This document shows positions 35,036-47,097 of a stretch of 64,000 nucleotides of DNA, piece by piece; the first letter of the stretch is position 1; each line of letters opens with the position of its first letter. Source of the stretch: Lobosporangium transversale (Eukaryota > Mortierellomycota > Mortierellomycetes > Mortierellales > Mortierellaceae); the NCBI RefSeq assembly GCF_002105155.1, contig NW_019029018.1:80001-144000 (forward strand). The letters are read 5' to 3'. The notes under the pieces are model-generated. The model was given only the letters and a program-made list of their open reading frames with translations, was not told the DNA's origin and did no database searches. The position numbers and the translations under genes were made by a program.

Positions 35036-35547
35036 CTAATTGACCAGGATAACGCCTGAGGGAAGGGCGACAATGGTGGTGTAAGAGTTTTGGGGGACTT
35101 CGATTGAACAAGGTGAGCGGAGAATTTTATTGAAAGGGCTGTTCTTGAAATGTATATGGAAATTGTCTGGAAAATATGGGCGGAATGTGATGATCGTGTG
35201 GTATCTCTCACAGATCCTTTGATCATCCTTTATCAACTGAAACGCTAACCCCATAACTTCTTTCTTTCATCTTCATGCCATCGTCGACGCCGCTTGAAAT
35301 AGCCTTCATTGATGCAGTCCCTGTCCTTATCGTTCGTAGAGTCGTATATAATCTCCATTCTTTGCCTTTCATCCTCATGGCCAAGGTGCCTTAACAGGGC
35401 TGCAGTATCCATGAGGATGTATGGGTCCTGAAGATCGATACTGGGATCTGACTCTACAACGTCTTCGGCAAGGCAATCATCATCTCCATTCATTTCTTCA
35501 AGTGAAGACTTACGGTCTGGCGCTTGTAGAAGGTTTCTTGTAAACAT
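35036..35547 (-). pseudogene. Frameshifted hypothetical gene
   Basis: From 35547 a 100-codon frame (MFTRNLLQAPDRKSSLEEMN, later DPYILMDTAALLRHLGHEDE) ends at a stop at 35245. Moving one frame at the GAAAGAAAGAAG tract (about 35250-35268) opens a second 70-codon frame starting near KKEVMGLAFQLIKDDQRI and ending SGVILVN at 35038. The first half is acidic, the second hydrophobic/basic. I do not recognise the family. A slipped short repeat or a sequencing error could equally explain the break. Confidence 0.35.
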
Positions 35548-35738
35548 CCTGCTCTGTAATTCATTTTGAATACAGCTATTATCCCAGCATCAAGAGGCTG
35601 TGTCTTGCTTGTGGAATTTGCAGGGGGGGGGCTTTTGGTTGTGCTAAATTACATGCTCAGGGATGGACTAGGCCGGGCACCTCGACTATAGTGAGTCCCG
35701 CACGGGGCTATGCGAGATGTTCTCAATAAGCTTAAGAC

Positions 35739-36171
35739 TCAAGAACAAAAGTTGTTTTTATTATTGTTGCCAGGCAGGAGCCATTTGTTTGGGTTCTGAG
35801 CTCTCGACGGCCCGGATAATCTCGATGGGTTGAAGTTCGCACTGGTACGGTGGAGTCTTGAGAATTTCATGGCCGCCCACAGTCTCACCTCTTTTTCTTG
35901 GGCTTTCTTTGATCGAGCTTTTGGTCCTTTAGATGGCCAGGCATACACGCTATCCTTGACGGATTTGCCTTCAACTATTTTTATTGTTGTTGAAATCACC
36001 ATAATAAACAACGAATGCTGTAAATATAACCATAATTGGTTTCCTTCCTGCTTCGTTTATGACACTGCCACCACCACTTTGCACCCAACGTCTTGCTACA
36101 GCATGGTCGATGTGGCAGTAAGATTCGTCTAAGAAGAAATCACTTGAGGTAGGCTGTCCGGAACGCGACAT
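35739..36171 (-). pseudogene. DDE (Tc1/mariner-like) transposase remnant
   Basis: The minus strand from 36171 reads PTSSDFFLDESYCHIDHAVA then RRWVQSGG and AGRKPIMVIFTAF, the LDES(Y)-H block that carries the first catalytic Asp in this transposase group. After an internal deletion and a frame change it resumes near 35878 as GHEILKTPPYQCELQPIEII, the classic third block (PPY...L.PIE). The second Asp block and both ends are missing, so this is a decayed copy, of a lineage different from the element at 20341 (LPPY-type rather than EWP-type third block). Confidence 0.65.
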
Positions 36172-38772
36172 TCTCCTTGGAATCGTTTAAGAAGCTTTGT
36201 CGGATCCCTTTGTCCCAATACAAACCTCATTTTATGAAGGTCGCGAATGATCGGCCTTGCTGGCCCTTTCCCCCCCCCCCCCCTTTTTTTTTCTCTTCGA
36301 TCTGTTCGTTTGACAAGAATGGATTAAAATCGAGGGAGTATTGAGGAAGGGGTCCTGACTCGTTTCTAGGAGGAGTGATCCATTGATACTCTGCGGGTGA
36401 TCTAGGGAGGAGACTCGAGAGGCAGAGTATTGATAACCAAAGGGGGATGAAAGGTACTTTTGCTACTTGAAGAACGAGAATGAAGTTGAGAATGAGAGAA
36501 TGAAGTGAATGTGAGAGATCGGGAATGTTCGTTACTTTTTGCTCTGCAGATTTTTTTTGCGGCGTACGTGATACACGTAAAAAAAAGTTTCGTTTTATCA
36601 CGTTCATTATTTTTTACGCGGCGGAACTTCAGTAAAAAAAAAAAAAAAAAAAAAAAAATCGCTATAAGGAAATCATGATGAAAGGATGTTGGATAGTGGA
36701 AAGTCGGGTCACCAGATATGATGAGCAAGCGTTATGCAAAAAAGAGTACAGCCCCCATAAGAGATCATTGAAGTCATATCTTCGAGGCGAAGTGTACATG
36801 ATCTTGTAACCATTGCTTGGTATATTCTCCATCGAGCCTGATTAACGACTAATGTTTACAGGTTATGGAGTGATCCGGGGATAACTCTTTCTTTTTCCCG
36901 CTGTTTTCATGGCTAGCAGTAAACAACATCCTCTCAAAAAGTGGAAACATCTATTATCGATGATCAATCCACCTTGAAAGTCACTTTATCGATCCTAACC
37001 CTCGCACTTTAGAAGCCTGTTACTCCAGTTGTTCTTGCAGATAAGCATAAAGCCAGTTGTCCTTGCTTTGTTACAAGCAAAAGTAGAGCCTTCCTGCAAG
37101 GGCTTGTTCTGCACGTTATTTATTCCAGGCGACTATCCATTACGAGGAAAAAGTTTTTAGGTGACTTATTTCCCCCCTGCATGATGAAACTCCTTAGACA
37201 GACTATTCAGATTTGATCCTCATGAAAAACCCCATACGCCACTGAATATCCATATCATGTCAGCTCCTGCTTTCGCTATGGGTGTATATTATATATTTGT
37301 ATATTTGCATAACAATACTACTTTGATGGGATCGTTGGAGTGACTCCTTTTTAGAACGAAAATACATTCATGTTGTCCATTGTGAAATTATGGAAGAATG
37401 AGTAATGAAATAAAAAAAGAATTCATTAAAAGAAATCGCTTTTGCAACATGCCCAGGCTCATGTTGTCAGTAAACAACAAAAATTCCATCTTTTTGATCC
37501 AGCGAACACTGTATTCTACCGATCGATATTGGCAGAGTAACAGAGAAACTCGACAGTCCAGCAACTTCACAACTGCATCAAGAACTAGAGATGATTGTAT
37601 GATGGGAAATCAAAAAAAAAAAAAAAAAAAAAAAAAAAATTCATCCGAGAACGATAACTCCTTTGATTTTAATAACGCGCTTCACGGCGAAGTCAATAAA
37701 AAAAAAAAAAAAAAAAAAAGAAAAGCATTCACTGAAATTCATGCGACAGCCGGATCCTTCGGATGCAGTCACCATCAGCCACCACCTGAGCGAAATAAAA
37801 AAAAAAAAGTCTACTCAGTTTATTACCTTCATCCCATCTATAAAATATATACCCATCTTCCTCCTCATCGTCTCTGCCTCCAGATTCAGTTTAGTGGCAG
37901 ATTTAGATCCAGATCTTTATCCAGATACAGTTGTATTCGGGGTGTATAAGACATATTTAAAAAGTTCTCCTAATCCTGAGGTGGGTCTGTCAACAACCCA
38001 TACTTCTGCTGTTGAACTTGGTGGGATGGAGGGGACAAAAATGACGGCAGTAGCAACGTTCTTTCCATGTATTGGGTCGTAATAGGGTCTTAATATGTAG
38101 ATCAAATTATATACCAAAAGGAAAAAAAAGGATCATAGACCTGGATTAGTCAATGTAAGAACGTTATATGCATATATATGTATACAAGTATATTATATAT
38201 GATATACATGTATGTACGGTGTGGCATTTCACTTTAGACAAGTCAAGTAAAGTAAAAAAAAGAAACTTGCCCTTGCATTTTGTCTTTGTTCTTTTTATTC
38301 GGCGAAAAAGAAGAAGTGAGGATGGTTTTTGATTCCGATTTCTCCCTGGTGGTCAGCAATTGACAATGCAACCAACCTTATTTGAATTGAATTGAATTGA
38401 ATACAATGGGAAAAAAAGGCTTCCCATTCCCTCAAATCAAAATGCAAAAAAGATTGATGCAATCAGAACCATGCCCGCGCGTGTCACACTCCCTCTTTTT
38501 TCTTTTTTTTACTTTTCACACGTCCAAGACAAGACAAGGCGGGCACCTTTTTAATTCTTTTTGGTTAGCATCAATCCATCCTACACTCTTCCTTCTCCTC
38601 CTCCTTCTTCTTCTTCTTCTTCTTTTCCTTTCTTTCTTTCTTTTCTCTTTCTCTCTCTCTCTCTCTCTCTCTGACTTTCTTTTCTTTTCTCTCTACAATC
38701 CAAAAAGAACCCTTCTCATCATCTTCTTCTCTTCAACTCCTTTCATTCCTTTTCGACAAAAAATAAATAATA
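36172..38772. other. Gap between transposase remnant and malate synthase; no supported gene
   Basis: Contains a C run of about 14 (near 36270-36284), A runs near 36634-36658, 37612-37640 and 37698-37718, and AT-rich DNA near 38170-38215. A plus-strand frame ending at 38080 (VVFGVYKTYLKSSPNPEVGL) is mildly protein-like but begins inside homopolymer-encoded Lys. The last 190 bp are a CT-rich leader with (CT)n at 38650-38672. Confidence 0.5.
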
Positions 38773-41372
38773 ATGCCTTTCGATTCCAAGGTTCCAGGTG
38801 TCACTATTCTCGGCAAGGTGAAGCCCGAGCATGCGTCCGAGATCCTCACTCCTGAGGCCCTTCAATTCGTCGCTACCTTGCACCGCACCTTCAACCCCAC
38901 CCGCAAAGCTTTGCTTCAGAAGCGTGTTCTTCGTCAACAACAGATTGATCAGGGAATCCTTCCCGATTTCTTGCCAGAGACAAAGGCTATCCGTGATGAT
39001 GTCTCTTGGCGTGGTGCTGCCCCTGCTCCAGGTCTTGCTGACCGCCGTGTTGAGATCACTGGACCAGTAGACCGCAAGATGGTCATCAATGCTCTCAACT
39101 CTGGTGCTGCCACCTTCATGGCTGATTTCGAAGGTAACATTAACATTAACATTAACAACAACAACAATAGCAATAACAATGACAATAACAATACATTTAT
39201 ATGTAAAAAGAAGAAGAATAAGAAGAAAAAAAGGGTCATTCGGAAATATCGGGAGAATATCGATATATCAGTTAGGATTATTGGGACAGATCCGTATCTT
39301 TATTGTTTTCCATGAAGCATGAAGCCTCACATCTGGGAAGAAAGAGAAATTGAAGGTTGAAGAAGGGTAGGGTCCAAAGGGGGAGTAGAATAAAAGAAAA
39401 AAAAAAAAAAAAAAAAAAAAATATCGGAACATGAGAAAGGAAAGGATAGTGTGTCGTCATTTGAGCACACGCGAAATTACACCTCTGTTTCTTTCCTCCT
39501 CTTTGGGAATGTGTGAGTGTCTGCAGGATGTTTAAAGTGAAGTGTAATGCCAATCCTATCCCACCCAACCCATCCCCGCAAAATCTTGGCGAATCAGGAA
39601 CGAGCCCATTACCGAGCAGGACGTGGGAGGGGAATGCAAAAGACTAAGTGTCTGGGAAAAATAGAACAAGTGTAAACTTTGAAAATAATGTGTCCGTGAC
39701 GCCAGTGATGCAAAGCCAAAAAAAAAAAAAATGTGTAATGTGTAATATGAAGGAGAGAATGAAGGAAGGGACCGTGGGCGGAATATTTTGGATCGTTTTC
39801 ACGTGCCAACAGATGAGAGTGACTGAATGGACTCACTTCACTCATTCCCCTTTCCTCTCTTGACTATTGGCCCTCCTGTGCCATATCCATCCGAATTTTT
39901 GCAGATCAATTAATTTTTTTTTATTTATATTCTAACAATGGGGTCTTGTAGATTCAAACAGTCCTACTTTCGACAACAACCTCTCTGGTTTTGTCAACAT
40001 GAAGGATGCTATCCACCAGCGTCTTTCCTATACCGCCCCTAACGGCAAGCAATACAATGTCCGCAAGGATGGAAAGGTCGCCACCTTGATCGTCCGGTAA
40101 TTATCGTTGATCACGTTATTTATTTATTTTACTTTATCTTTTTTTTATATTAGTACCGGAATAACCTTTCCAACATTAAATATCTCACATTCCTATTTTT
40201 TTTTCTTTTTCTTTTTCCTTCTTCCTTCTTCCTTAACAGTCCTCGTGGATGGCACTTGGAGGAGAAGCACGTCTTGATCGACGGAGAGGTCACCTCTGGA
40301 TCATTGTTCGATTTCGCTCTCTACTTCTTCCATAACGCTAAAAAGTCGGTCGAGATCGGTATTGGCCCATACTTCTACCTCCCAAAGATGGAGTCCCATC
40401 TTGAGGCTCGTCTCTGGAACGATGTCTTCAACCTTGCTCAGGATTACATTGGTATGCCCCGTGGTACCATCCGTGGAACTTGCTTGATCGAGACCATCAT
40501 GGCTGCCTTTGAGATGGAGGAGTTCATTTACGAGTTGCGTGAGCACTCTTCTGGTCTCAACTGCGGTCGCTGGGACTACATCTTCTCAGTCATCAAGAAG
40601 TTGCGTCAGGATCCCAAGTACGTTCTCCCCGATCGCTCTGATGTCTCCATGACCACTCCCTTCATGGATGCCTATGTCCGTCTCTTGATCAAGACCTGCC
40701 ACAAGCGTGGTGTTCACGCCATGGGTGGTATGGCCGCACAGATCCCCATCAAGAACAACGAGGCTGCTAACAAGGCTGCCATGGATAAGGTCTACAACGA
40801 TAAATTGCGTGAGGTCAAGGCTGGTCACGACGGTACCTGGGTCGCTCACCCCGAGCTTGTCAAGATCGCCCTCAAGGTCTTTAACGAGCACATGCCTCAG
40901 CCCAACCAGTTGCACATTCGCCGTGATGACGTCCATGTCACTGCCAAGGACTTGCTCAACACTCACGTCCAAGGAGGCAAGATCACTGAGGTCGGTATCC
41001 GTGCTAACGTCTCGGTCTCATTGATGTACATGGAGGCCTGGTTGCGTGGTGCTGGATGTGTCCCCATTCACAACTTGATGGAGGATGCCGCAACAGCAGA
41101 AATCTCACGCTCTCAGCTCTGGCAATGGGCTAGGCATCAGGCAAAGACCGACAAGGGTGTCACTATCACTCCTCAGTACCTCTTGAAGGTCTTGGATGAG
41201 GAGGTTGACAAGTTGGCCAAGGAGATGGGTGAGCAGCGCTTCAAGGCATCAAAGATCCTTCAGGCCAAGAAGCACCTCTCAGGACAGATCACTGGCAAGG
41301 ACTATGCTGACTTCTTGACCACCCTCTTGTATGAGGACATTGTTGTCTATGATGATGTTAAGGCCAAGATCT

Positions 41373-41374
<2 letters not shown>
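38773..41374 (+). CDS. MLS1: Malate synthase (glyoxylate cycle)
   Basis: Three exons, 38773-39133, 39952-40096 and 40240-41374, encode 546 residues, the normal length for fungal malate synthase A. The enzyme condenses glyoxylate with acetyl-CoA to malate, usually in peroxisomes or glyoxysomes during growth on acetate or fatty acids. Diagnostic segments include [15 protein letters not shown] (bridging exons 1-2), [37 protein letters not shown] with the active-site Arg, [15 protein letters not shown] and [20 protein letters not shown] with the catalytic Asp. The C-terminus is AKI, which fits a weak PTS1 peroxisomal signal. Intron 1 is exceptionally long (818 bp). Codon use is strongly C-ending, typical of high expression. 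The TAA stop is followed directly by an A26 run. Confidence 0.96.

Positions 41375-41398
<24 letters not shown>
41373..41398. repeat. A26 run starting in the malate synthase stop codon
   Basis: The run begins with the last two bases of TAA. Compare the A25 runs at 7011-7035 and 57684-57708. Confidence 0.9.
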
Positions 41399-41403
<5 letters not shown>

Positions 41404-41711
41404 GGTTCTTCCTCATAACAACATTCAAACAATCAATCCATCTTTTTGCATTGTACAAAACTTCCCTCCTTAAACTTACTACCAATAAATAAATAAATAA
41501 ATATATAACTATTGAACTTGCAATCATAATCAAACTTGTACAAATTACAAATGTCTTTAGAGAGAACTATTATTTAAATTATATTATACTTACACGTTGA
41601 TTATTATTATTATCATTATTACTATTATTATTATTACTATTATGACTGTTGTAAGTTGGTTGTTGCTTTTTTTTTTTTTTCTTTTCCTTTTTTTTTTTTT
41701 TGTACAATAGT

Positions 41712-43716
41712 CTAGCTGGCAAGGCAATCAGGTAATTTGACTTTAAGTTTCTTGTCGATAGTGAGTAGACCCCAGAATCCTTCAACTGCATGGCCAGGCC
41801 AGACCTTCCAAGGAGCATCAAAGAATTCAAAATAGTAATAGGGGAGTTTCTTGGCATTCGCATCACATAGCCATGTATCAATAAAAGTCTGAAGATTTGG
41901 AATAGAGGGGATGGACGCGTCTAGGAAGAAGAAGAAGAAGAAGAAAAAGAAAAAGAAAAAGAAGAGGGGGAAAAAGAAGAGAAAAGAGGAGATAAATGGA
42001 CGTTATACGCCAAGATTCTTGGTCAATATTGGAAGTTTTATCAAAAAAATAAAATAAAATAAAATAAAATAAAATAAAATAAAATAAAATAAAATAAAAA
42101 AAATAAAAAAAAAAAAAACCACTATGCGTTACTTGTAACTTACTGACATTGGCATTGGCAGGGAAGGTGGGCCAGCCAACTTCCGTGATCCAAATATCGA
42201 TGGGCGTAGTGTTGCCTGCATTGACAGCAGGCTTGACAGATTGTTCATAATATTTCCAGAACCAAGAGGCAGCTTCAGAGACAGGAGCACCCGAGAAGAA
42301 CGGATGTAAGTTCACACCCGCTTTATCCTCATGGTTCGTCAACGGAGGTCTATTCGCCTTCTCTAGATCGGAGGTGAAAACAGGCATCATGGGTTGACCC
42401 ATAGCAGTGACTTTATCCTTGACCTCTTTGATATGAGCCATAAGCGTTTCAAGCGACTGGTAATGATCAAAGAGAACCTCGTTCCCGACTGAGATACCGA
42501 TGATGTTGTCCCAACCATAGGCCGAAACCATGCTCACAAACTCATTGAGCTGACGTCTATAGGTAGCACTGTCCTTGTCAATCCAGATCCCCGCTACAAC
42601 CTTCAAGTCAAGTTTTAGGCGAGAAATCGAATCGAGTGTATACTTGAGTACATTGCAGTCTGTACCATATAGACGCACACGTCGTGTAGTCTTGGCAAGC
42701 AGCTGAAGCTCTTCATCCATAGACTGTTGAGTGTTGTAGCAATTAGGCAGCTGCGCACCAATGGGGACATAAGCCATGCCATAGAAGACGCGCTTGAATT
42801 CGTAATTCTCATTAGGAATAGTTGTACCATTGGGTGTTACGACTTTAGTGACAAAAGTACGCAAAAAAAAAAAAAAAAAAAAAAAGAGATTAGTATAAAT
42901 ATATATTTATATTGATGATCATACTTCGACTGAGTTGATAGAGTTGTCAGTAGGGTCGAGAGACCTATTGGGCGTCCTTAAAGAAATAAGGACTATGGAA
43001 TCATGAGCATTCGAAAAGGGAAAGCGAAGCCTTTTCCAGGAATGAAGTGTGGATTGATGTCTCAAACATGAGACAAATGACTGGGCGAAGTGTTCAAGTT
43101 TTTTACGCCCAGCCTTTTTTTTTGCCTTAGTCCAGTCAAGATTGAGGTTATGTTACCGATGTTACCGGGAAGTGGGTGGAAAAGCTAAAGAAGGAAGAAA
43201 AAAGGGGGAAATTAACTCACCCGTAGGTCCTTTGGCATGCTCCCCTCCTGATGGTCCTTTATTGTTTTTGCTGCTGCCATTGTTGCTATTGCTGCTATTG
43301 CTGCTATCGCTGCTATTACTATCCTTCTTGTGAACTGCAAAGTACCAGGCGAGAACGCCGGTAAAGGCTAGCAGAAAGAAGACAAGAACACTACAAGAAA
43401 TAGCTTTAAATTTGGCAGATTTTTGTTGTTGTTTGCTCAACCAGGGTGAAGCACCCGTTCCGGCTGCTGCTGCTGCTGCTGCCACTGCCGGTGCTGCCGA
43501 AGCATCCGAAGTAGCTGATTCGGCATGTCGACGACGTTCCTCCTGGCGACGTTGTTGTGGAGTCATGCGTTCCATTGCGGAGGCTGAGGTACTTCCATGC
43601 TCTCGAGAGAAATCTTCCTCTTCTTCTTGCTGGTAATACTGGCTACTGTCGAAATGAGGCTGTTGATGCTGTTGATAGCGATTAGGGCCATTGCCCGTGT
43701 CGTTATAATTGGCCAT
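41712..43716 (-). CDS. Membrane-anchored GH17 beta-1,3-glucanase (BtgC-like)
   Basis: Three exons, 43716-43221, 42842-42144 and 41920-41712, encode 467 residues. Residues 1-108 are a cytoplasmic-type region rich in Gln, Glu, Ser and Ala. A single membrane span follows (ISCSVLVFFLLAFTGVLAWY) and then a Ser/Asn linker, making a type II membrane protein. The GH17 domain starts about residue 184 (VFYGMAYVPIGAQLPNCYNT). The acid/base Glu is in ISVGNEVLFD (about E287) and the nucleophile in WITEVGWPTFP (about E386). The last exon supplies YYYFEFFDAPWKVWP and GFWGLLTIDKKLK, the conserved end of the domain. It acts on wall beta-1,3-glucan. Intron 2 contains (AAAAT)n. Divergent from COQ6. Confidence 0.9.
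42041..42119. repeat. (AAAAT)n microsatellite in GH17 intron 2
   Basis: About 12 AAAAT units followed by an A-rich tail, inside the intron between exons 2 and 3. Confidence 0.9.
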
Positions 43717-44632
43717 AACGGGGGGGTATAAGGAGTGTATGATACGCGGCTTGCGAGATGATTGAAATTTGGGAGGCTAAATGCGTTATGATTGTTATTG
43801 TCGTCTGTATAAAATAAACACGCTCTTTTATCTTATGTATTGGACTGGTGTGATTGGGCAATGAAAGTGATAGACTGAATAGAAAAAAAGGGGATCTGAC
43901 CAAAAAAACAAAAAAAAAAGAAGAGGAGCGAAATTCTAATTGAAAAGAATGAAGAGTAATGCAGATGAAGAATTGCTCGTTTTGAATTGGACTGACTTTC
44001 GGTTGGGAATCCCTCTCTCTCTTCTCTCTTCCTTCGTCTCACTTTTGTAAGTCTCTTTTAATTAATTTTTCATGGATGAATCCGCATATATTTTCCGTAT
44101 GAAAATTAACGCTAGAAATTGTCTGTCCTATTTCTGGAATCACTTCATACTATCATCCTATACTAATAGCAGTATGTACGACCATCACTCTGCGATCACT
44201 TGATCCATGTCATTTGATCGGCGCTGATAAAGGATGGGGGTGGAGCTTGAAAGGAGCCAAGCGAATTGGAGTTGAAGAAGATTCCAATGATGTGTCGCGT
44301 ATTCACCCACGCGTCGAGCAAACGTTATTTTATTTTATTTTTTTTTCATCCTCCAAACTGACAGCTAGTCTAAAAGATATTTTCAGCAGTTGAGATCGCT
44401 AGTTTATGCATTGCGTATCATTTTTCCTGGAACTAAAATTCATGTCGCTCTATTTTGGTGGCGGTCTTATCATGTGATATAACTATTGTTGGTGTGGGAA
44501 GAAGTTAATTCCATGAACGCCCGACAGCAGTTCCATTGACCACAATTTTCAAGCAACTAATTTCATTATTGTCAACAACACAGAATCTAAAACAAAGAAA
44601 AAAAAAAAAAAAAAAAAAAAAAAAGAAAGACA
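43717..44632. other. Divergent promoter region between GH17 gene and COQ6
   Basis: No gene seen. A 30-nt A run (44600-44626) ends just before the COQ6 ATG, in the presumed 5' leader. Confidence 0.6.
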
Positions 44633-46323
44633 ATGACCATGCAACATATCTCACGCCTTGCAAAGACAGGATTCTTTCGATTCCATTCAACCAAGACCCC
44701 ATGTCTACGGAACTCCATTGGTTCGCAGCTTTTACGTCAGTCCTCAGTTCGTTTCCACTCTACAGAGGCAGCAGCACCCGAACAATATGATGTTGTTATT
44801 GTTGGTGGTGGAATCGCAGGAAGTGCACTAGCCTGTGCCCTTGGTAAGAACCTATGGCAACAGAGTGTTATATGAGAGTACATGTAGTCAATTTTCACAA
44901 ATTAACCTCTCTTTATTGTGTATGTTATACATTTAATTTTGCTCTGATAGCATCCGGAAAGGCCTCCAGCACACAGAAAATTGCACTTATCGAAGCGTTT
45001 GACCTCAGCAACCACATTAATTGGTCTCCTCGACCTGACCAGTACGCCAACCGCGTCTCTTCTCTCACACCCAAATCCGTTGCATTTCTCAAAAAGATCG
45101 GTGTCTGGTCCGAGCTGGACCTGTCACGTATAGCTGCTTGTGAGGGCATGCAGGTTTGGGACGGAGTAAGCGGCGCCAGGATCGTGTTTGATGCTTCGGA
45201 TGTCAGTGGTGCCCGCTCTAGTTTTTTACATCAAGTATTTTCAGGACCAACTACGATCATCAACCAAGGCAATGATGATGATATATTGAGAGCGACTGTT
45301 GATGAAGAGGGGTCATCATCATCGCCATTGGCATATATGACGGAAAATATTCATGTACAGTACGGATTACAGAAGCAAATTTTGGCACATCAGGCTCGTG
45401 GAATTAATATAGATATATTTGAACGAACCAAGGTTCAAGGAATCACTGTTGATCAAGTTGATGAGCACTCAAAGCCACCAGAGACAGCAGGAACAGCTAT
45501 GGATATTTCTGATTGGCCGATTGTTCAACTCGATAATGGCAGGAAGCTACAGACAAGATTGCTAATTGGCGCTGATGGTGTTAATTCCCCTGTACGATCA
45601 TTTGCCAAAATTGAATCCATTGGTTGGGACTACTCTCAATTTGGACTTGTTGCGACTCTTCAGATCGACCCCACAACATCCACCGCACCAAGGCAAGGGA
45701 AAGGCATTGCATGGCAGAGATTTTTACCGACAGGTCCTATCGCTATGTTGCCAGTAAGTCTTGCCTTTATTGGCTAAATCGTAGGCGCCATGTATGATGA
45801 TGATCCAATGGTATGACGATACTCACCCGCTAGTCTATGATTATATTTTCTGATCCAATTCAAAAAACATTGATAGCTTAACAATGGGCTCGCGAGTTTA
45901 GTCTGGTCTACTACACCCAAGCTCGCACAGGATTTTAAGAAGCTGCCTGCTCGTGATTTCTGCCTGCTTGTAAACGCAGCCTTTAATGCAACCCCAGCAG
46001 AGCTTGAGTATTTATATAATAACATTGGACCAGATGGTCAACCTTTAGTCGATTTCAAGCAAGAGATCGAATGGCGCGCCAGCGTACAGGAGATGGAGGC
46101 ATCTCAGAGCCTAGTTCGTGATAACATGGGACGGGACGCTAAACCACCAAAGGTTTTGGATGTGCAGGAAAACACCAGGGCCCCATTCCCTCTTCGGATG
46201 CGTAATTCGACAAGCTATGTCGAGGATCGCGTAGTTCTTGTGGGGTGAGTGAACGACTCAATTGATTATGGACTAGAACACGGAGCCTGTTCATGAATAG
46301 TCTACTGATTGATCGGTTTTTTT

Positions 46324-46357
<34 letters not shown>

Positions 46358-46819
46358 AGAGATGCTGCACACACGGTCCATCCTTTGGCTGGCCAGGGTC
46401 TTAACCAAGGCCTAGCAGATGTAGAGTGCCTTGCACGCGTCATCGAACAAAGCCTTTTAAGTGGTTCAGATATTGGTAAGTCTGAGACGCATAGTGTAGT
46501 AACTTAACTATATATGTTTTGGCCTAATGTATCATGGGGCTTTACTCATTTGGCTGAGTTATTAACATATAAATCACTCACACACCATATAGGCAACATT
46601 CACTCGCTTACACCTTACTCCAGCGAGCGTTTCCTTCCAAACCTGGCTATGCTTGGTACTGTTGACAAGCTCTCAAAATTGTACAATACGGATTTTGGTC
46701 CTGTTGTCTGGGCTCGTTCTCTTGGTCTCACAGCGGTAGATAATATGGGCCCTATCAAGAGTGAGATAATGAAGTTTGCTATGGGTCTCGAAGATAACTC
46801 ACCATCCTCAAGGTCTTAA
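44633..46819 (+). CDS. COQ6: Ubiquinone biosynthesis monooxygenase COQ6
   Basis: Five exons, 44633-44843, 44951-45753, 45877-46244, 46360-46475 and 46593-46819, encode 574 residues. Coq6 is the mitochondrial FAD-dependent hydroxylase acting at C5 of the ubiquinone ring precursor. The N-terminus is a basic Ser/Arg-rich mitochondrial presequence with FHST repeated. The FAD-binding dinucleotide motif is YDVVIVGGGIAGSALACAL. The DG motif is LLIGADGVNSPVRSFAK, and the third FAD motif GDAAHTVHPLAGQGLNQGL is split by intron 3 within the Gly codon of VLVG/DAAH. The ANRVSSLTPKSVAFLKKIG and WQRFLPTGPIAMLP segments are typical of the family. Intron 3 has an unusual A-rich end. Its stop lies 278 bp from the tail-to-tail ammonium transporter B. 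Confidence 0.94.
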
Positions 46820-47027
46820 AAAACTATGCTCACAACATGGGAAACATAAAAAAGAATTCTACTTTTTCGTTGTAGATACTCTTTAATTACTAGCAAATAT
46901 TATTATATTCAAAAGCTTTATTCGCCAATGCTTGCTAAGCAATCTTATGTAAACATGTATATACATTTGGAGCAGGGTATAATTACATGGGAAGACATAT
47001 AATTAAAGGTCTATAAAATGTGTGTGT

Positions 47028-47058
<31 letters not shown>

Positions 47059-47097
47059 CCTGGTATAAAGAGAAAGAGAGGACGATTTGACAAGATC

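Noticed and set aside
37398-37949. 183-codon plus-strand frame with poly-Lys stretches
   Set aside because: The frame is held open by translated A runs and the rest shows no domain.
40586-40972. 128-codon antisense frame in malate synthase
   Set aside because: It is a shadow of biased codon use in the sense gene.
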